A DNA stretch of 64,000 nt from Stenotrophomonas maltophilia (GTDB lineage Bacteria; Pseudomonadota; Gammaproteobacteria; Xanthomonadales; Xanthomonadaceae), in assembly GCF_002205165.1 (NCBI RefSeq), contig NZ_NIVS01000019.1, positions 62,001 through 126,000 on the forward strand. The letters are read 5' to 3'. Positions within the stretch are counted from its first letter, which is position 1; every line of letters starts with the position of its first letter. Positions 34,068-43,441 of this stretch are shown piece by piece. The notes below the pieces were generated by a model. That model was not told the origin of the DNA and searched no databases. It saw only the letters and a list, made by a program, of their open reading frames with translations. The translations under genes and the position numbers were made by a program.

Positions 34068-35573
34068 CTAAGGCGTCGGCATGAGCGTGCTGAATCGCGC
34101 ATCCGGGGCGCCGCCTGCACCACTGCAGTCGATCTCTTCCCGCGTGCAGGGGAGCCAGCCGCCGCCCAGCGCTTTGTAGATGCTGACGATGGTCAGGCGC
34201 TGGTTGGTCCGTGCTACCACCAGGGCACGCCGGCTGGCGAAGTCGGCCCGCTCCGCATCCAGGACATCCAGATAGATGCCCTCCCCGTGGGCGAACTGCG
34301 CGCGTGCAAGATCTGCTGCCTGACCCGTGGCGGATGCTTCCTGGAGCCGGAGCTGCAGCGCATCGCCGGCCGAGCTGAAGGCAACGAACGCGTTGTCGGT
34401 TTCCTCCAGTGCACGCAGCACGGTCTGGTCGTACCGGATCAGCGCTTCCCTGGCACGTGCTTCACTCGCCGCGATCCGGGCGCGGACCCGTCCACCATCC
34501 AGGAAGGACCAGCGCAGCAGCGGTGCGAGAAGGCTGGAAAGTGCGGAACTACCGCCCGTGGAGCCCAGGCTGCCGGCCACCACGCCAATCGATCCCTGCA
34601 CCTCGATCTGGGGATACAGCCCCGCGGTCTCCACCCCGATGCGTGCCGTCGCTGCCGCCAGGCTCAACTCCGCTGCTTCGATATCCGGGCGCCGTGCCAG
34701 CAGCGCGGCGGGATCACCCACAGCGATTCTGCGGACCGCCAGCTCGTCGCGTGCCGTCGCGGTCGAGGGTGCGACGAAGGTCTGCGGTGTCTCACCCAGC
34801 AGGAGGGCCAGCGCGTTCGCGGCCACGGTGCGGCGGTGCGCCAGTTCGGGCGCCACCACTTCAACGGCGCGCAGCGCCGCGTCCGCACGCAGCCGGTCGA
34901 CCTCGTTGGCCGAGCCGGCCTCCACCAGCCCCTCGACCAGCCGCAGACTGTCGCGCTGGCGCCGGGTGATCTCGGCCACCACGCCGAGCTCCGCCTCCAG
35001 CCCGCCCAGCTCGAACCAGGTGGCCGCCACCGCCGCCGCCACGCTGGCCTGCACGTCACGCAGCAGCGCTTCGCGCGACCCGGCGTCGGCCCGTGCCGCT
35101 TCCGCCGAACGGCGGACACGGCCGAACAGGTCGATCTCCCAGGACGCATCGACGGCGGCCCGATAGGTCTCGGTCCGGCGTGCCTGGCCCGGCCCGCGCT
35201 CCACCTCGCCGAGCCGACGGTTCTCATGCCCGACGCCAACGCTGCCGCGTGGCAGGAAGCCCTGCCGACTCTCGCGAAGCATCGCCTTGGCTTCGTCCAG
35301 GCGTGCGGCGGCGAGCCCGATGTCATGGTTGGCCGCCCATGCGCGCTGGATCAGCGAGCTCAGCACCGGATCGTCAAAGGATCGCCACCACGCCGCGTCC
35401 ACCGCACCGGGCGAAAGCCCGGCCGATCCCACCCGGAATTCGGTGGGGAACGGCGCTGACGGCACCTCGGGCAGCGATGGCGAGGAGACGTTGGGGCCCA
35501 CCGACGCGCAGGCGGACAGCATCACGCCTGCGGCAACAGGAAGCAGGAACATCCTGCGGCGACGATCGTTCAC
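34068..35573 (-). CDS. RND efflux outer-membrane factor lipoprotein (NodT family)
   Basis: 501 residues from a GTG that overlaps the pump gene stop (GTGA). Lipobox LSAC near residue 22. Two OEP repeats of long helices and strands are visible: WWRSFDDPVLSSLIQRAWAAN, ARLDEAKAMLRESRQGF, ETYRAAVDASWEIDLFGRVRR, ARRPDIEAAELSLAAATARIGVETAGLYPQ and a C-terminal LVVARTNQRLTIVSIYKALGGGW. TolC-like trimeric channel for the RND pump encoded just upstream. Confidence 0.92.
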   Translation of the reverse strand: MNDRRRRMFLLPVAAGVMLSACASVGPNVSSPSLPEVPSAPFPTEFRVGSAGLSPGAVDAAWWRSFDDPVLSSLIQRAWAANHDIGLAAARLDEAKAMLRESRQGFLPRGSVGVGHENRRLGEVERGPGQARRTETYRAAVDASWEIDLFGRVRRSAEAARADAGSREALLRDVQASVAAAVAATWFELGGLEAELGVVAEITRRQRDSLRLVEGLVEAGSANEVDRLRADAALRAVEVVAPELAHRRTVAANALALLLGETPQTFVAPSTATARDELAVRRIAVGDPAALLARRPDIEAAELSLAAATARIGVETAGLYPQIEVQGSIGVVAGSLGSTGGSSALSSLLAPLLRWSFLDGGRVRARIAASEARAREALIRYDQTVLRALEETDNAFVAFSSAGDALQLRLQEASATGQAADLARAQFAHGEGIYLDVLDAERADFASRRALVVARTNQRLTIVSIYKALGGGWLPCTREEIDCSGAGGAPDARFSTLMPTP

Positions 35574-38500
35574 GACGCACGCTCCTGTGCAGGATGGCTG
35601 GCGCCGCCCTTGCGCCTCTCGAAGCGGGACGAAATGCGGCGGATCACCACATAGAACACGGGTGTCAGGAACAGGCCGAACACGGTCACCCCCAGCATCC
35701 CGGCAAACACCGCGACACCCATCGCCTGGCGCATCTCCGCACCCGCACCGGTCGCCAGCACCAGCGGCACGACACCGGCGATAAAGGCCAGCGAGGTCAT
35801 CACGATGGGACGCAGCCGCAGTCGACATGCTTCCACCACCGCATCCACGGTGCTCCATCCGTCCTCCTCAAGGGTGCGGGCGAACTCAACGATCAAAATC
35901 GCGTTCTTGGCCGCCAGGCCCACCAGGACGATCAGGCCGATCTGCACGAACACGTTGTTGTCGCCCCCCATCAGCCAGACGCCGCCGATCGCGCTGAGCA
36001 GACACATCGGCACGATCAGCAGCACCGACAACGGCAGCAACCAGCTGTTGTACTGCGCGGCGAGGATCAGGTAGGCGAGCAGCACACACAGCGGGAAGAT
36101 GTACAGCGCCGCATCCCCGGCCAGCTTCTGCTGGTAGGTCAGTTCGGTCCATTCAAAGCTCACGCCCTCGGGCAGTACTTCCTTAGCCAGGCGTTCCATC
36201 ACTGCCACGACCTGGCCCGAGCTGACCCCGGGCGGCGCGCCGCCGGAGATATCGGCCGAGGGGTAGCCGTTGTAGTGGATGACCCGGTCTGGGCCCGAGC
36301 TAGGCGTGACCGTCACGAATGACGACAGCGGCAGCATCTGACCGGCGGCGTTGCGCACCTGCAGTTGACCAATCGCTTCGGCCTGCATGCGGTGTTCGGC
36401 GTCGCCCTGGGCGGTGACCTTGTAGGTGCGACCGAAGCGGTTGAAGTCGTTGATGTACAGCGAGCCCAGGTAGACCTGCAGCGACTCGAAGACATCCGCC
36501 AGAGGCACACCCTGGCTCTTGGCCTTGGTCCGGTCGATCACCACGTCCAGCTGCGGCGCGTTGACATCCAGGCTGGTCATCAGCCCGGCGACCTGGCCGG
36601 ATTCGGTGGCCTTCATCATCAGGATCTGGGTCTGCTGCACCAGGGCATCCAGCCCCACCCCGCCGCGATCCTCGATCTGCATCTTGAAGCCACCCGTCGC
36701 GCCCAGCCCGGGGACGGGCGGTGGCGGGAAGACGCCAAGGAAGCCATCCTGGATGCCGGCGAACTTCGCCTGCAGGCGCCCTGCGATCGCCGTCGCCGCA
36801 AGATCAGGCGACGTACGGTCCTTGAAGGGATCGAGCATGACGAACATGACCGCTGCGTTGGGCACGTTGACGAAGCCATTGATGGACAGCCCCGGGAAGG
36901 CGACCACGCTCTCGACGCCCGGCTCGGCAAGCGCGAGCTTGGACATCTGCTTGACGACGTCGTCGGTGCGGTCCAGCGAGGCCGAGTTGGGCAGCTGGGC
37001 GATGCCCACCAGGTAATACTTGTCCTGCATCGGCACGAACCCGGGCGGCACCACCTTGAAGCCGAACAAGGTCAGCGCGAGCAATCCACCGTAGATAAAC
37101 AGGGCGACGCCACTGACCCGCACGAGTTTGCGCACGCCATTGCCGTAGGCATCCGGTGCACGCTCGAAGGGACGGCTGAGCCGCTGGAACACCCGCCCGG
37201 CACGGCCACGCAGGCTGCGCGGGTCACGTGGGGGCGCGATCGTGCGCGGTCGCAGCAGCATCCCGGCCAGCGCCGGGCTGAGCGTGAGCGAGTTGACCGC
37301 AGACAGAATCGTGGAGATCGCGATCGTCAAGGCGAACTGACGATAGAACTCGCCCTGCAGGCCGGTCAGGAAGGCCGTGGGAATGAACACGGCGGCCAGC
37401 ACGGAGGTAATAGCGATGATGGGGCCGGTCACCTCGCGCATGGCCCGCCGCGCCGCTTCCAGCGGCTCCTCCCCGTCCTCGATATGCCGCTCGACGTTCT
37501 CCACCACCACGATCGCATCATCGACGACGATGCCGATGGACAGCACCAGGCCGAACAAGGACAAGGTGTTGAGCGAGAACCCCATCAGGTGCATCACCGC
37601 AAACGTGCCGATCAAGGAGACCGGAACGGCCAGCAACGGGATCAGCGAGGCCCGCCAGTTGCGCAGGAACAGCACCACCACGATCACCACCAGGATGATC
37701 GCTTCCAGCAGCGTGGTCGCCACGGACTCGAGCGACGCCTTCACGAACACCGTCGGGTCATACGCGATGCGCGAGGCCAGTCCTTCCGGGAAGTTCTTCT
37801 CCAGCCTGCCCATAGTCTCGCGCACGGCCGCGGATACATCCAGTGCATTCGCGCCGGGGCTCTGGATGATCTGCAGGGCCACCGCCGGCTCGCCGTCGAG
37901 CAGGCTGCGCAGCGCATAGGCGTCGGCGCCCATTTCGATCCGTGCCACGTCGCGCAGGCGGGTGACCTGGCCGTCATCGCCGGTACGGATGATGATGTCG
38001 CCGAACTGGTCTTCGTCAGTGAGGCGGCCCAGCGTATTCACCGTCACCTGGAAGGCCGCGGTGGAATCGGGCGCCTGCCCGACCGAGCCGGCAGCGACCT
38101 GGACGTTCTGCTCGCGCACGGCGGCGATGACGTCGCCTGCGGTCAAGCCACGCGCAGCAATGAGGCTGGGATCCAGCCACAACCGCATGCTGTACTCACC
38201 CGCGCCCCAGACCAGTACATCGCTGATGCCGGGGATGCGCGACAGCTCGTCGCGAACCTGCAGATAGGCATAGTTGGAGATGTAGAGCGGGTCGTAACGT
38301 TTGTCCGGTGACAGCAGGTGGACCACCATCAGAATGTCCGGGGAGGTCTTCTGGGTCACCACACCTTGGCGCTGCACTTCGGCAGGCAGCCGCGGCAATG
38401 CCCGCGACACCCGGTTCTGTACCTGGACCTGGGCCATGTCTGGGTTGGTGCCGTCGGCGAAGGTGACGGTGAGGATCATCCGGCCGTCGGTCGCCGATTG

Positions 38501-38746
38501 CGAAGACATGTACATCATGCCCTCCACGCCGGTGATGGCCTGCTCCAGCGGCGCGGCCACCGTCTCGGCGATCACCTTGGGGTTGGCGCCCGGGTAGGAC
38601 GCGGTGACCTGCACGGTCGGCGGCGTGACGGCCGGATACTCGCTCAGCGGCAACTGGAAGAACGCCACGATGCCGGCGATCACCATCAGCACCGACAGCA
38701 CGATGGCGAAGATCGGGCGATCAATGAAGAAGCGCGGGAAATTCAC
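35570..38746 (-). CDS. RND multidrug efflux permease, HAE-1 (MexF/OqxB-like)
   Basis: 1058-residue inner-membrane proton/drug antiporter. N-terminus MNFPRFFIDRPIFAIVLSVL is that of MexF/OqxB relatives. The TM4 proton-relay segment IGIVVDDAIVVVENVERH identifies HAE-1 (drug) rather than HME (metal) type. Periplasmic porter blocks: EYPAVTPPTVQVTASYPGA, QVQVQNRVSRALPRLP, GAGEYSMRLWLDP. C-terminal repeat: GGDNNVFVQIGLIVLVGLAAKNAILIVEFA. The start overlaps the adaptor stop (ATGA). Likely substrates are hydrophobic drugs or phenolics, yet the operon also carries metal and redox genes. Confidence 0.94.
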   Translation of the reverse strand: MNFPRFFIDRPIFAIVLSVLMVIAGIVAFFQLPLSEYPAVTPPTVQVTASYPGANPKVIAETVAAPLEQAITGVEGMMYMSSQSATDGRMILTVTFADGTNPDMAQVQVQNRVSRALPRLPAEVQRQGVVTQKTSPDILMVVHLLSPDKRYDPLYISNYAYLQVRDELSRIPGISDVLVWGAGEYSMRLWLDPSLIAARGLTAGDVIAAVREQNVQVAAGSVGQAPDSTAAFQVTVNTLGRLTDEDQFGDIIIRTGDDGQVTRLRDVARIEMGADAYALRSLLDGEPAVALQIIQSPGANALDVSAAVRETMGRLEKNFPEGLASRIAYDPTVFVKASLESVATTLLEAIILVVIVVVLFLRNWRASLIPLLAVPVSLIGTFAVMHLMGFSLNTLSLFGLVLSIGIVVDDAIVVVENVERHIEDGEEPLEAARRAMREVTGPIIAITSVLAAVFIPTAFLTGLQGEFYRQFALTIAISTILSAVNSLTLSPALAGMLLRPRTIAPPRDPRSLRGRAGRVFQRLSRPFERAPDAYGNGVRKLVRVSGVALFIYGGLLALTLFGFKVVPPGFVPMQDKYYLVGIAQLPNSASLDRTDDVVKQMSKLALAEPGVESVVAFPGLSINGFVNVPNAAVMFVMLDPFKDRTSPDLAATAIAGRLQAKFAGIQDGFLGVFPPPPVPGLGATGGFKMQIEDRGGVGLDALVQQTQILMMKATESGQVAGLMTSLDVNAPQLDVVIDRTKAKSQGVPLADVFESLQVYLGSLYINDFNRFGRTYKVTAQGDAEHRMQAEAIGQLQVRNAAGQMLPLSSFVTVTPSSGPDRVIHYNGYPSADISGGAPPGVSSGQVVAVMERLAKEVLPEGVSFEWTELTYQQKLAGDAALYIFPLCVLLAYLILAAQYNSWLLPLSVLLIVPMCLLSAIGGVWLMGGDNNVFVQIGLIVLVGLAAKNAILIVEFARTLEEDGWSTVDAVVEACRLRLRPIVMTSLAFIAGVVPLVLATGAGAEMRQAMGVAVFAGMLGVTVFGLFLTPVFYVVIRRISSRFERRKGGASHPAQERAS

Positions 38747-39909
38747 TGCGCTGCTCCTTTCTTCGCGGGCGTTGCCAGCGGCGCACCATCGATGGCGCTG
38801 GCCTGCGGCGTCACCTTCATGCCCGGGCGCACCAGGCCCTTGACCACGATGCGGTCGCCCCGCTGCAGGCCCTGCTCGATGACGCGCAACCCATCCACCA
38901 TCGGGCCCAGCTCAACCGGGCGGTACTCGGTTGCATCGCCTTTCCCGACGACCAGCACATAGCGGTGCCCCTGATCGGTGCTGATGGACTGATCAGACAC
39001 CAGCACACGCTCTTTCGACGGGCCGGAGGCCAGCCTCACCTTGGCGAACAGGCCGGGCGTCAGCTGCCCGTCCGGGTTGTCGATCACCGCGCGCACACGC
39101 ACCGTCCCCGTTCCGCGGTCTGCCGCGTTGGACAGGAAATCGAGTCGGCCTTCGCGCGTGTAGTCCTTGTCCGTGACCAGGGCAACCGCGACTTTGGCAG
39201 GCTCGGCGCCAGCGGCGGGTTCCTGCGTTCGCCCCGCGGCCAGTGAGCGCAGATAGGTGCGCTCATCCACGTCGAAATAGACATGAAGCGGGTTGATCGA
39301 AACCAGTGTGGTAAGTGGCGTGACCCCGCTCGCAACGTAGTTGCCTTCGGTGACCAGCACCTGCCCCACTCGTCCACTGATCGGCGCGGTCACGCGGGTG
39401 AAGCCCAGGTCCAGCTGCGCAGCGTCCAGCGCTGCCTGGGCTGCGTCCACCTGTGCCCTGCCCGCATTGCGCGCGGCGATGGCCGAATCCAACCGGTTGC
39501 GTGCGACGATCTTCTGCGCGAACAGCTGCTCGGCGCGTGCATGGTCGGCATGGGCAAGCGCCGACGCCGCTTCAGCCTCGCGCAGGCGCGCTGCGGCGGC
39601 GTCGCGTGCTGCCTGGAACGGGCGCGGGTCGATATGGAAGAGCGCCTTGCCCTTCTCCACGAAGCTTCCCTCGGGAACACTGACCGCCTGGATATAGCCG
39701 GCGACCCGCGGGCGAAGCTCCACCTGCTTGACCGCGGTCAGCGAGCCGGTGAACTCGGCGAAGGGAGTCACCTGCCGGACGACGACCTCGGCTACCGGCA
39801 CACCGGGCGGCTGGGCGGAGCCCGCGCCGGGCGCGGCCTCCCTGCATCCAGCAAGGGCGAGTGCGGCGCCTATCGCCACTGTCATCAAGGTGGTGCGCGT
39901 GATTGTCAT
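38743..39909 (-). CDS. RND periplasmic adaptor lipoprotein (MexE-like MFP)
   Basis: 388 residues, ATG 39909. Lipobox ALAGC anchors it to the inner membrane. Adaptor layout: lipoyl half (VAEVVVRQVTPFAEFTGSLTAVKQVELRPRVAGYI), helical hairpin (residues ~95-165, AARLREAEAASALAHADHARAE), second lipoyl half (LGFTRVTAPISGRVGQVLV), beta-barrel and membrane-proximal domains. Bridges the RND pump and the outer-membrane factor. First gene of the long operon, preceded by a 333-bp non-coding stretch that should contain the promoter. Confidence 0.92.
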   Translation of the reverse strand: MTITRTTLMTVAIGAALALAGCREAAPGAGSAQPPGVPVAEVVVRQVTPFAEFTGSLTAVKQVELRPRVAGYIQAVSVPEGSFVEKGKALFHIDPRPFQAARDAAAARLREAEAASALAHADHARAEQLFAQKIVARNRLDSAIAARNAGRAQVDAAQAALDAAQLDLGFTRVTAPISGRVGQVLVTEGNYVASGVTPLTTLVSINPLHVYFDVDERTYLRSLAAGRTQEPAAGAEPAKVAVALVTDKDYTREGRLDFLSNAADRGTGTVRVRAVIDNPDGQLTPGLFAKVRLASGPSKERVLVSDQSISTDQGHRYVLVVGKGDATEYRPVELGPMVDGLRVIEQGLQRGDRIVVKGLVRPGMKVTPQASAIDGAPLATPAKKGAAQ

Positions 39910-40242
39910 CGTTGTGCCTTTCGCGACTGCGGTTGGATGTCTGGATTGCTGAACCGGAGCGGCTCCGGCGACAGTTGTCCGGCATGCCACGCTTGGAAGG
40001 TCAAGCGATTTCTGTGCCGTTGCCCATCCACGCGGGGGACGGCCAACCCGCGGGCACGGCGCTGCCGCCCGGCGTGCGCTGAGGGCGCGGCGGGCACAGG
40101 GGTGCGATGTCTTCAGGCGATGACGCGGAGCGCAATCGTCAGATGACTGAGACCCGGGAAAGACCCGGTGCCCGCTTCACGCCTGCTGCAGGGAGGACGT
40201 GCTGCAAGGCACGCCAGGCGACAAAGCCGCCTTGAACGGACG
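39910..40242. other. Non-coding leader region upstream of the RND operon
   Basis: 333 bp without a credible gene. It holds a 7-bp GC hairpin, CCGGAGC/GCTCCGG (39954-39968), and a dyad CGCTTG-N6-CAAGCG (39990-40007) whose minus strand contains TTGACC, a possible -35 for the efflux operon. No good -10 could be placed 17 bp on. The half nearest 40242 shows short GC hairpins (around 40150-40170) that may end the small upstream gene. Promoter location is a guess. Confidence 0.4.
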
Positions 40243-40518
40243 CTACGGTCCGAAACGTCCGTATAGGTCCTGTCCGGTGAGCACATTGACCTCACGCAGA
40301 AGCGCTTCCGTTGCAGCGTAGATGGCGCTGCCATCCATCTTCCTGATCGCCATGTCCATGCATTCCGAGCGCAGCTTGGCAGTGAGCTCCAGCAGCGCAG
40401 ACACCACGGCCGGGTCGTCGGGGGTGTCACGCAAGGCGGCTATGCCAACGGCATGGGCCAGCTCGACATCACCGCATTGAAGGTGCGTCCTTATCTGATG
40501 CGATGCCTCACTCATCAT
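40243..40518 (-). CDS. Small hypothetical helical protein
   Basis: About 91 residues starting at MMSEASHQIRTHLQCG (40518); a GTG 5 codons earlier is also possible. It overlaps the end of the metallopeptidase-like gene by 11 bases, so it belongs to that transcript. Predicted mostly helical, acidic, with two Cys (CGD, ECMDMAI) and a conserved-looking end VNVLTGQDLYGRFGP. No family recognised, no signal peptide. Confidence 0.6.
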   Translation of the reverse strand: MMSEASHQIRTHLQCGDVELAHAVGIAALRDTPDDPAVVSALLELTAKLRSECMDMAIRKMDGSAIYAATEALLREVNVLTGQDLYGRFGP

Positions 40519-41887
40519 CGCCGGCCCGATCACCCACGCTCGCCTCCAGCGCCTTCGTCACACGCCAGCCGCCGGCATCCCTGCCCAGGCGCCACCCCGC
40601 GCTGAGCACCAGCGTCCAGCCGGGGCCCGACCACCTGGCCCCCTCGCCTTCCACGGCGCCGCCGCCCACGCTGAGCAGCGCCCAGTCCTTGGAGAGCAAC
40701 GCACCGGCCGCCGCCGTCAGCTCGCCCCACTCGTCCCGCACCGTCAGGGGTGTATAGACCGTCCCGGCATCGTCGAGCGGGAAGAGAGAACGCGGATCGA
40801 ACGACACTGACGGTTTGCGCAGTTCCAGCCGAACCGCATCGTTACCGAGGAAACGCTCACGATAGCCGGCGCTGCGTCGCTCCCGCACTGTGGCGCGTTC
40901 GCGTTCCTCTGCGCGCACCTCGTCCGCGCCATATCCGGCATCGCCCTTTGCGATGCCGGGCCCGCCCAGCGCATCGGCCAGCAGCGCAGGCAATGCCGAG
41001 CGGGCAGGCAACCCGCTGCGCCATGGCGGCGACCAACGGTCGAGCAGCATCCCGTACGCCGGTCCGGTCGCGTACGCCGCCGAACGCACGAAACTCTGCG
41101 ACGCATCCGCCTTGGCCAGCGCATCCACCGCGGCGGACACCGCATCGCCCTCATGCGCGGCCGCGGCGATTCTGCGCCCGGTGTACTCGGCCAGGCCTTC
41201 GTTGCGCTCCACCTTCGCCTCTTCGTCCAGCGCGCGTGTCCCCGCTGCCGCAGCGTCCGAACGTAATGCCCTGAAGCCCAGCGCCGCTGCCGCATGCTGG
41301 CGCGCCTGGCGCTCATCGCGCGTGGAGAGTGCCTGCGCCAGCGCACGCATCTCCAGCCGCAACGCGGTGCGACCGGCTTCGTTGTCCAGATGGGCCGTGT
41401 CACCTTCGGCGGCAGGCAGGCCGAGGGCCGCCTGCACGCAGTGCCACTGCTCGTGCCAGAGCAGCGTGGCCAGTCCGTCCAGCTCTGCGGGCAGTGGCAG
41501 AAGCAGCAGCACCGCAGGGGCACCATCGATCGTGATGCAGGTGTTCGCGGGCGGCTGGTCGCTGCGCAGCACGACGGGGAGCGCGGTGCCTGCAACGCCG
41601 TTTCTCCGCCAGCTGGTGCCGGAGCCGCGGTCGTGCACCACCACCGGCGCATCCAATGGTACTCCCCACAGCATCTGTGCAACCTGCCTGGACGACGCGG
41701 CCTCCGCCACGCTGGCGACCCTGGTCAGCGCGTCATCGACCCCCGCCGGCGGAGCCTGGGGTGCAGCGCTGCAGGGCATCAGCCAAAGGGTTGCGATGAC
41801 GGCTGCGACGGCGACAGCAACGCGGTGACCGCGTTCAGGACGCCGCGGCGGCCTTGCCCGCTTCATTGTGGACATCCCTGCCATCAT
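40508..41887 (-). CDS. Putative secreted zinc metallopeptidase-like protein (HEQWH motif)
   Basis: 459 residues from ATG 41887, preferred for its AGGGAGAGGTG ribosome site. Hydrophobic N-terminal segment (VAVAVAAVIATLWLMPCSAA) acts as a signal. A gluzincin-like motif LLWHEQWHCVQ gives His145, Glu146 and His149; a third ligand could be Glu234 in NEGLAEYTGRR, 85 residues later. The rest (VRSAAYATGPAYGMLLDRW; FDPRSLFPLDDAGTVYTPLTVRDEWGEL) matches nothing I can name. Follows the outer-membrane factor of the FUSC efflux operon by 96 bp. Enzyme activity is inferred from the motif only. Confidence 0.7.
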   Translation of the reverse strand: MMAGMSTMKRARPPRRPERGHRVAVAVAAVIATLWLMPCSAAPQAPPAGVDDALTRVASVAEAASSRQVAQMLWGVPLDAPVVVHDRGSGTSWRRNGVAGTALPVVLRSDQPPANTCITIDGAPAVLLLLPLPAELDGLATLLWHEQWHCVQAALGLPAAEGDTAHLDNEAGRTALRLEMRALAQALSTRDERQARQHAAAALGFRALRSDAAAAGTRALDEEAKVERNEGLAEYTGRRIAAAAHEGDAVSAAVDALAKADASQSFVRSAAYATGPAYGMLLDRWSPPWRSGLPARSALPALLADALGGPGIAKGDAGYGADEVRAEERERATVRERRSAGYRERFLGNDAVRLELRKPSVSFDPRSLFPLDDAGTVYTPLTVRDEWGELTAAAGALLSKDWALLSVGGGAVEGEGARWSGPGWTLVLSAGWRLGRDAGGWRVTKALEASVGDRAGDDE

Positions 41888-41983
41888 TTCCGCACCTCTC
41901 CCTGGACGTACCAACGCTGCACCAGCTCCGAAAGGTAACCCGAGGCGGGCAGTGACGCCATGAGGCCGACCTCCTGCCTGCGC

Positions 41984-43441
41984 TCACGGGGCGCGCTGCG
42001 CCGCCGCTTCCGCATCGCCGTCCGGGCCGGACGGCGACCAACCGCCCCCCAGGGCCAGGAACAGGTCCACCTGGCGGTCAATCAGCTGTGCCTGCGAGGA
42101 CGCCAATGCGGATTCCGCATCCGCCAGCGCCGCCTCTGCCGAGAGCACGTCGATGAAACCGATTCGGCCGAACCGGTACAGCTGCCCGGCCTGCGCACTG
42201 GCATGGGCGGCGTCCTCACGCGCTCGGGCCAGGCTGGCCTCTCGATCGAGCGCCTGCGAGTAAGTGGATAGCGCGGTGTCTGTCTGCTGCAGCGCCTGCA
42301 CCACGGCGCCATCGAAGGAGGCCAACGCCGCCTCCGCACGCGCATTGGCCGCAGCGATCCGGGCCTTCACTGCGCGCCGGTTCGGCCAGCGCCATGACAG
42401 CAGCGGCCCGACGCTGGCACCGACGCTCTCGCTGGCAAGCAGGCGCCGGGGGGCATTCGCGATGCCGGCCGAGGCGCCGAGGTTGACCTGCGGATACAGC
42501 TCGGCGGTCTCCACGCCAATGGTGGCCGTCGCAGCGGCCAGGCTGCGTTCTGCCGCACGGATGTCCGGACGCCGCTGGATCAGCTGCCACCCGTTGCCCA
42601 CCGGCAGGGGCCGATCCAGCCGGGGCGGTCGCGCGCAGGCGCTGACCTCCTGCGGATAATGGGATGGCACCCGGCCCATCAGCGCACCCAGCTCAGCCAC
42701 TGCACGCTGACGTTCGGCGATCAGCTGCGGAACGGCCGCCGCACTCCGGTTGACCGCAGCGCTGGCACGGGTCACGTCGAACTCCGTGCCGCGCCCACCG
42801 GCGGCAAGCCGGCGGGTCGCATCCAGCGTGTCGCGCTGGGTCGACAGCACACGCTGGGTCGCTGCCAGCGTCTGATTGGCGGAGCAGGCGCCGACGTAGG
42901 CGCGGGTCACCGCCGCCGCGACCGTCACCCTGACGTGGTCACGGGCCGCTGCGACGGCTTCGGCATCGGCGCTGGCCGCTTCGATGCCGCGGCGGATGCC
43001 GCCGGCCAGATCCAATGGATACGACAGCGTGATGCCGAGCGCATAGGCCTGCGGCAGCGAGCCCGAGGGCAGCGTGTAGCCGCCCGCATGCGCGAGCGTG
43101 CCTGATGCCGCAGTGTCGGTGCGCAAGGTGCCTTGCGCCTGATGCTCCAGCACCACCGCCGAGGCACGCCGGAGATTGGCATCGGCCGCGCGCAGGTCCG
43201 TGTTGGCCCGCAGCGCTTCGGCCACGTAGGCCTCCAGCTGCGCGTCCTGGTACAGCTGCCACCAATGGTCTGGCGGCTCGGCCTGCGTATACGTTGGCGC
43301 TCTGCTTGAAGCGAAGCGACCCTGGGCATCGGGCGCCACCGCCATGGCAGTGGCCGGAACACGGTAATCCGGACCCGATACGCAGCCGGACAACCACAGC
43401 ATCGCGCTGATCGCGCCCACACGCCGAAGGTGCGCCCTCAT
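41984..43441 (-). CDS. Efflux outer-membrane factor lipoprotein (NodT family)
   Basis: 485 residues. Lipobox LSGC near residue 20. OEP repeats: WWQLYQDAQLEAYVAEALRAN, LRAADANLRRASAVVLEHQAQG, AYALGITLSYPLDLAGGIRRG, QRRPDIRAAERSLAAATATIGVETAELYPQ, and the tail DRQVDLFLALGGGWSP. Start ATG 43441 overlaps the HlyD stop (ATGA). TolC-type exit duct for the FUSC/HlyD system, making the operon a complete three-component pump. Similar to, but clearly distinct from, the NodT protein at 34068. Confidence 0.9.
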   Translation of the reverse strand: MRAHLRRVGAISAMLWLSGCVSGPDYRVPATAMAVAPDAQGRFASSRAPTYTQAEPPDHWWQLYQDAQLEAYVAEALRANTDLRAADANLRRASAVVLEHQAQGTLRTDTAASGTLAHAGGYTLPSGSLPQAYALGITLSYPLDLAGGIRRGIEAASADAEAVAAARDHVRVTVAAAVTRAYVGACSANQTLAATQRVLSTQRDTLDATRRLAAGGRGTEFDVTRASAAVNRSAAAVPQLIAERQRAVAELGALMGRVPSHYPQEVSACARPPRLDRPLPVGNGWQLIQRRPDIRAAERSLAAATATIGVETAELYPQVNLGASAGIANAPRRLLASESVGASVGPLLSWRWPNRRAVKARIAAANARAEAALASFDGAVVQALQQTDTALSTYSQALDREASLARAREDAAHASAQAGQLYRFGRIGFIDVLSAEAALADAESALASSQAQLIDRQVDLFLALGGGWSPSGPDGDAEAAAQRAP

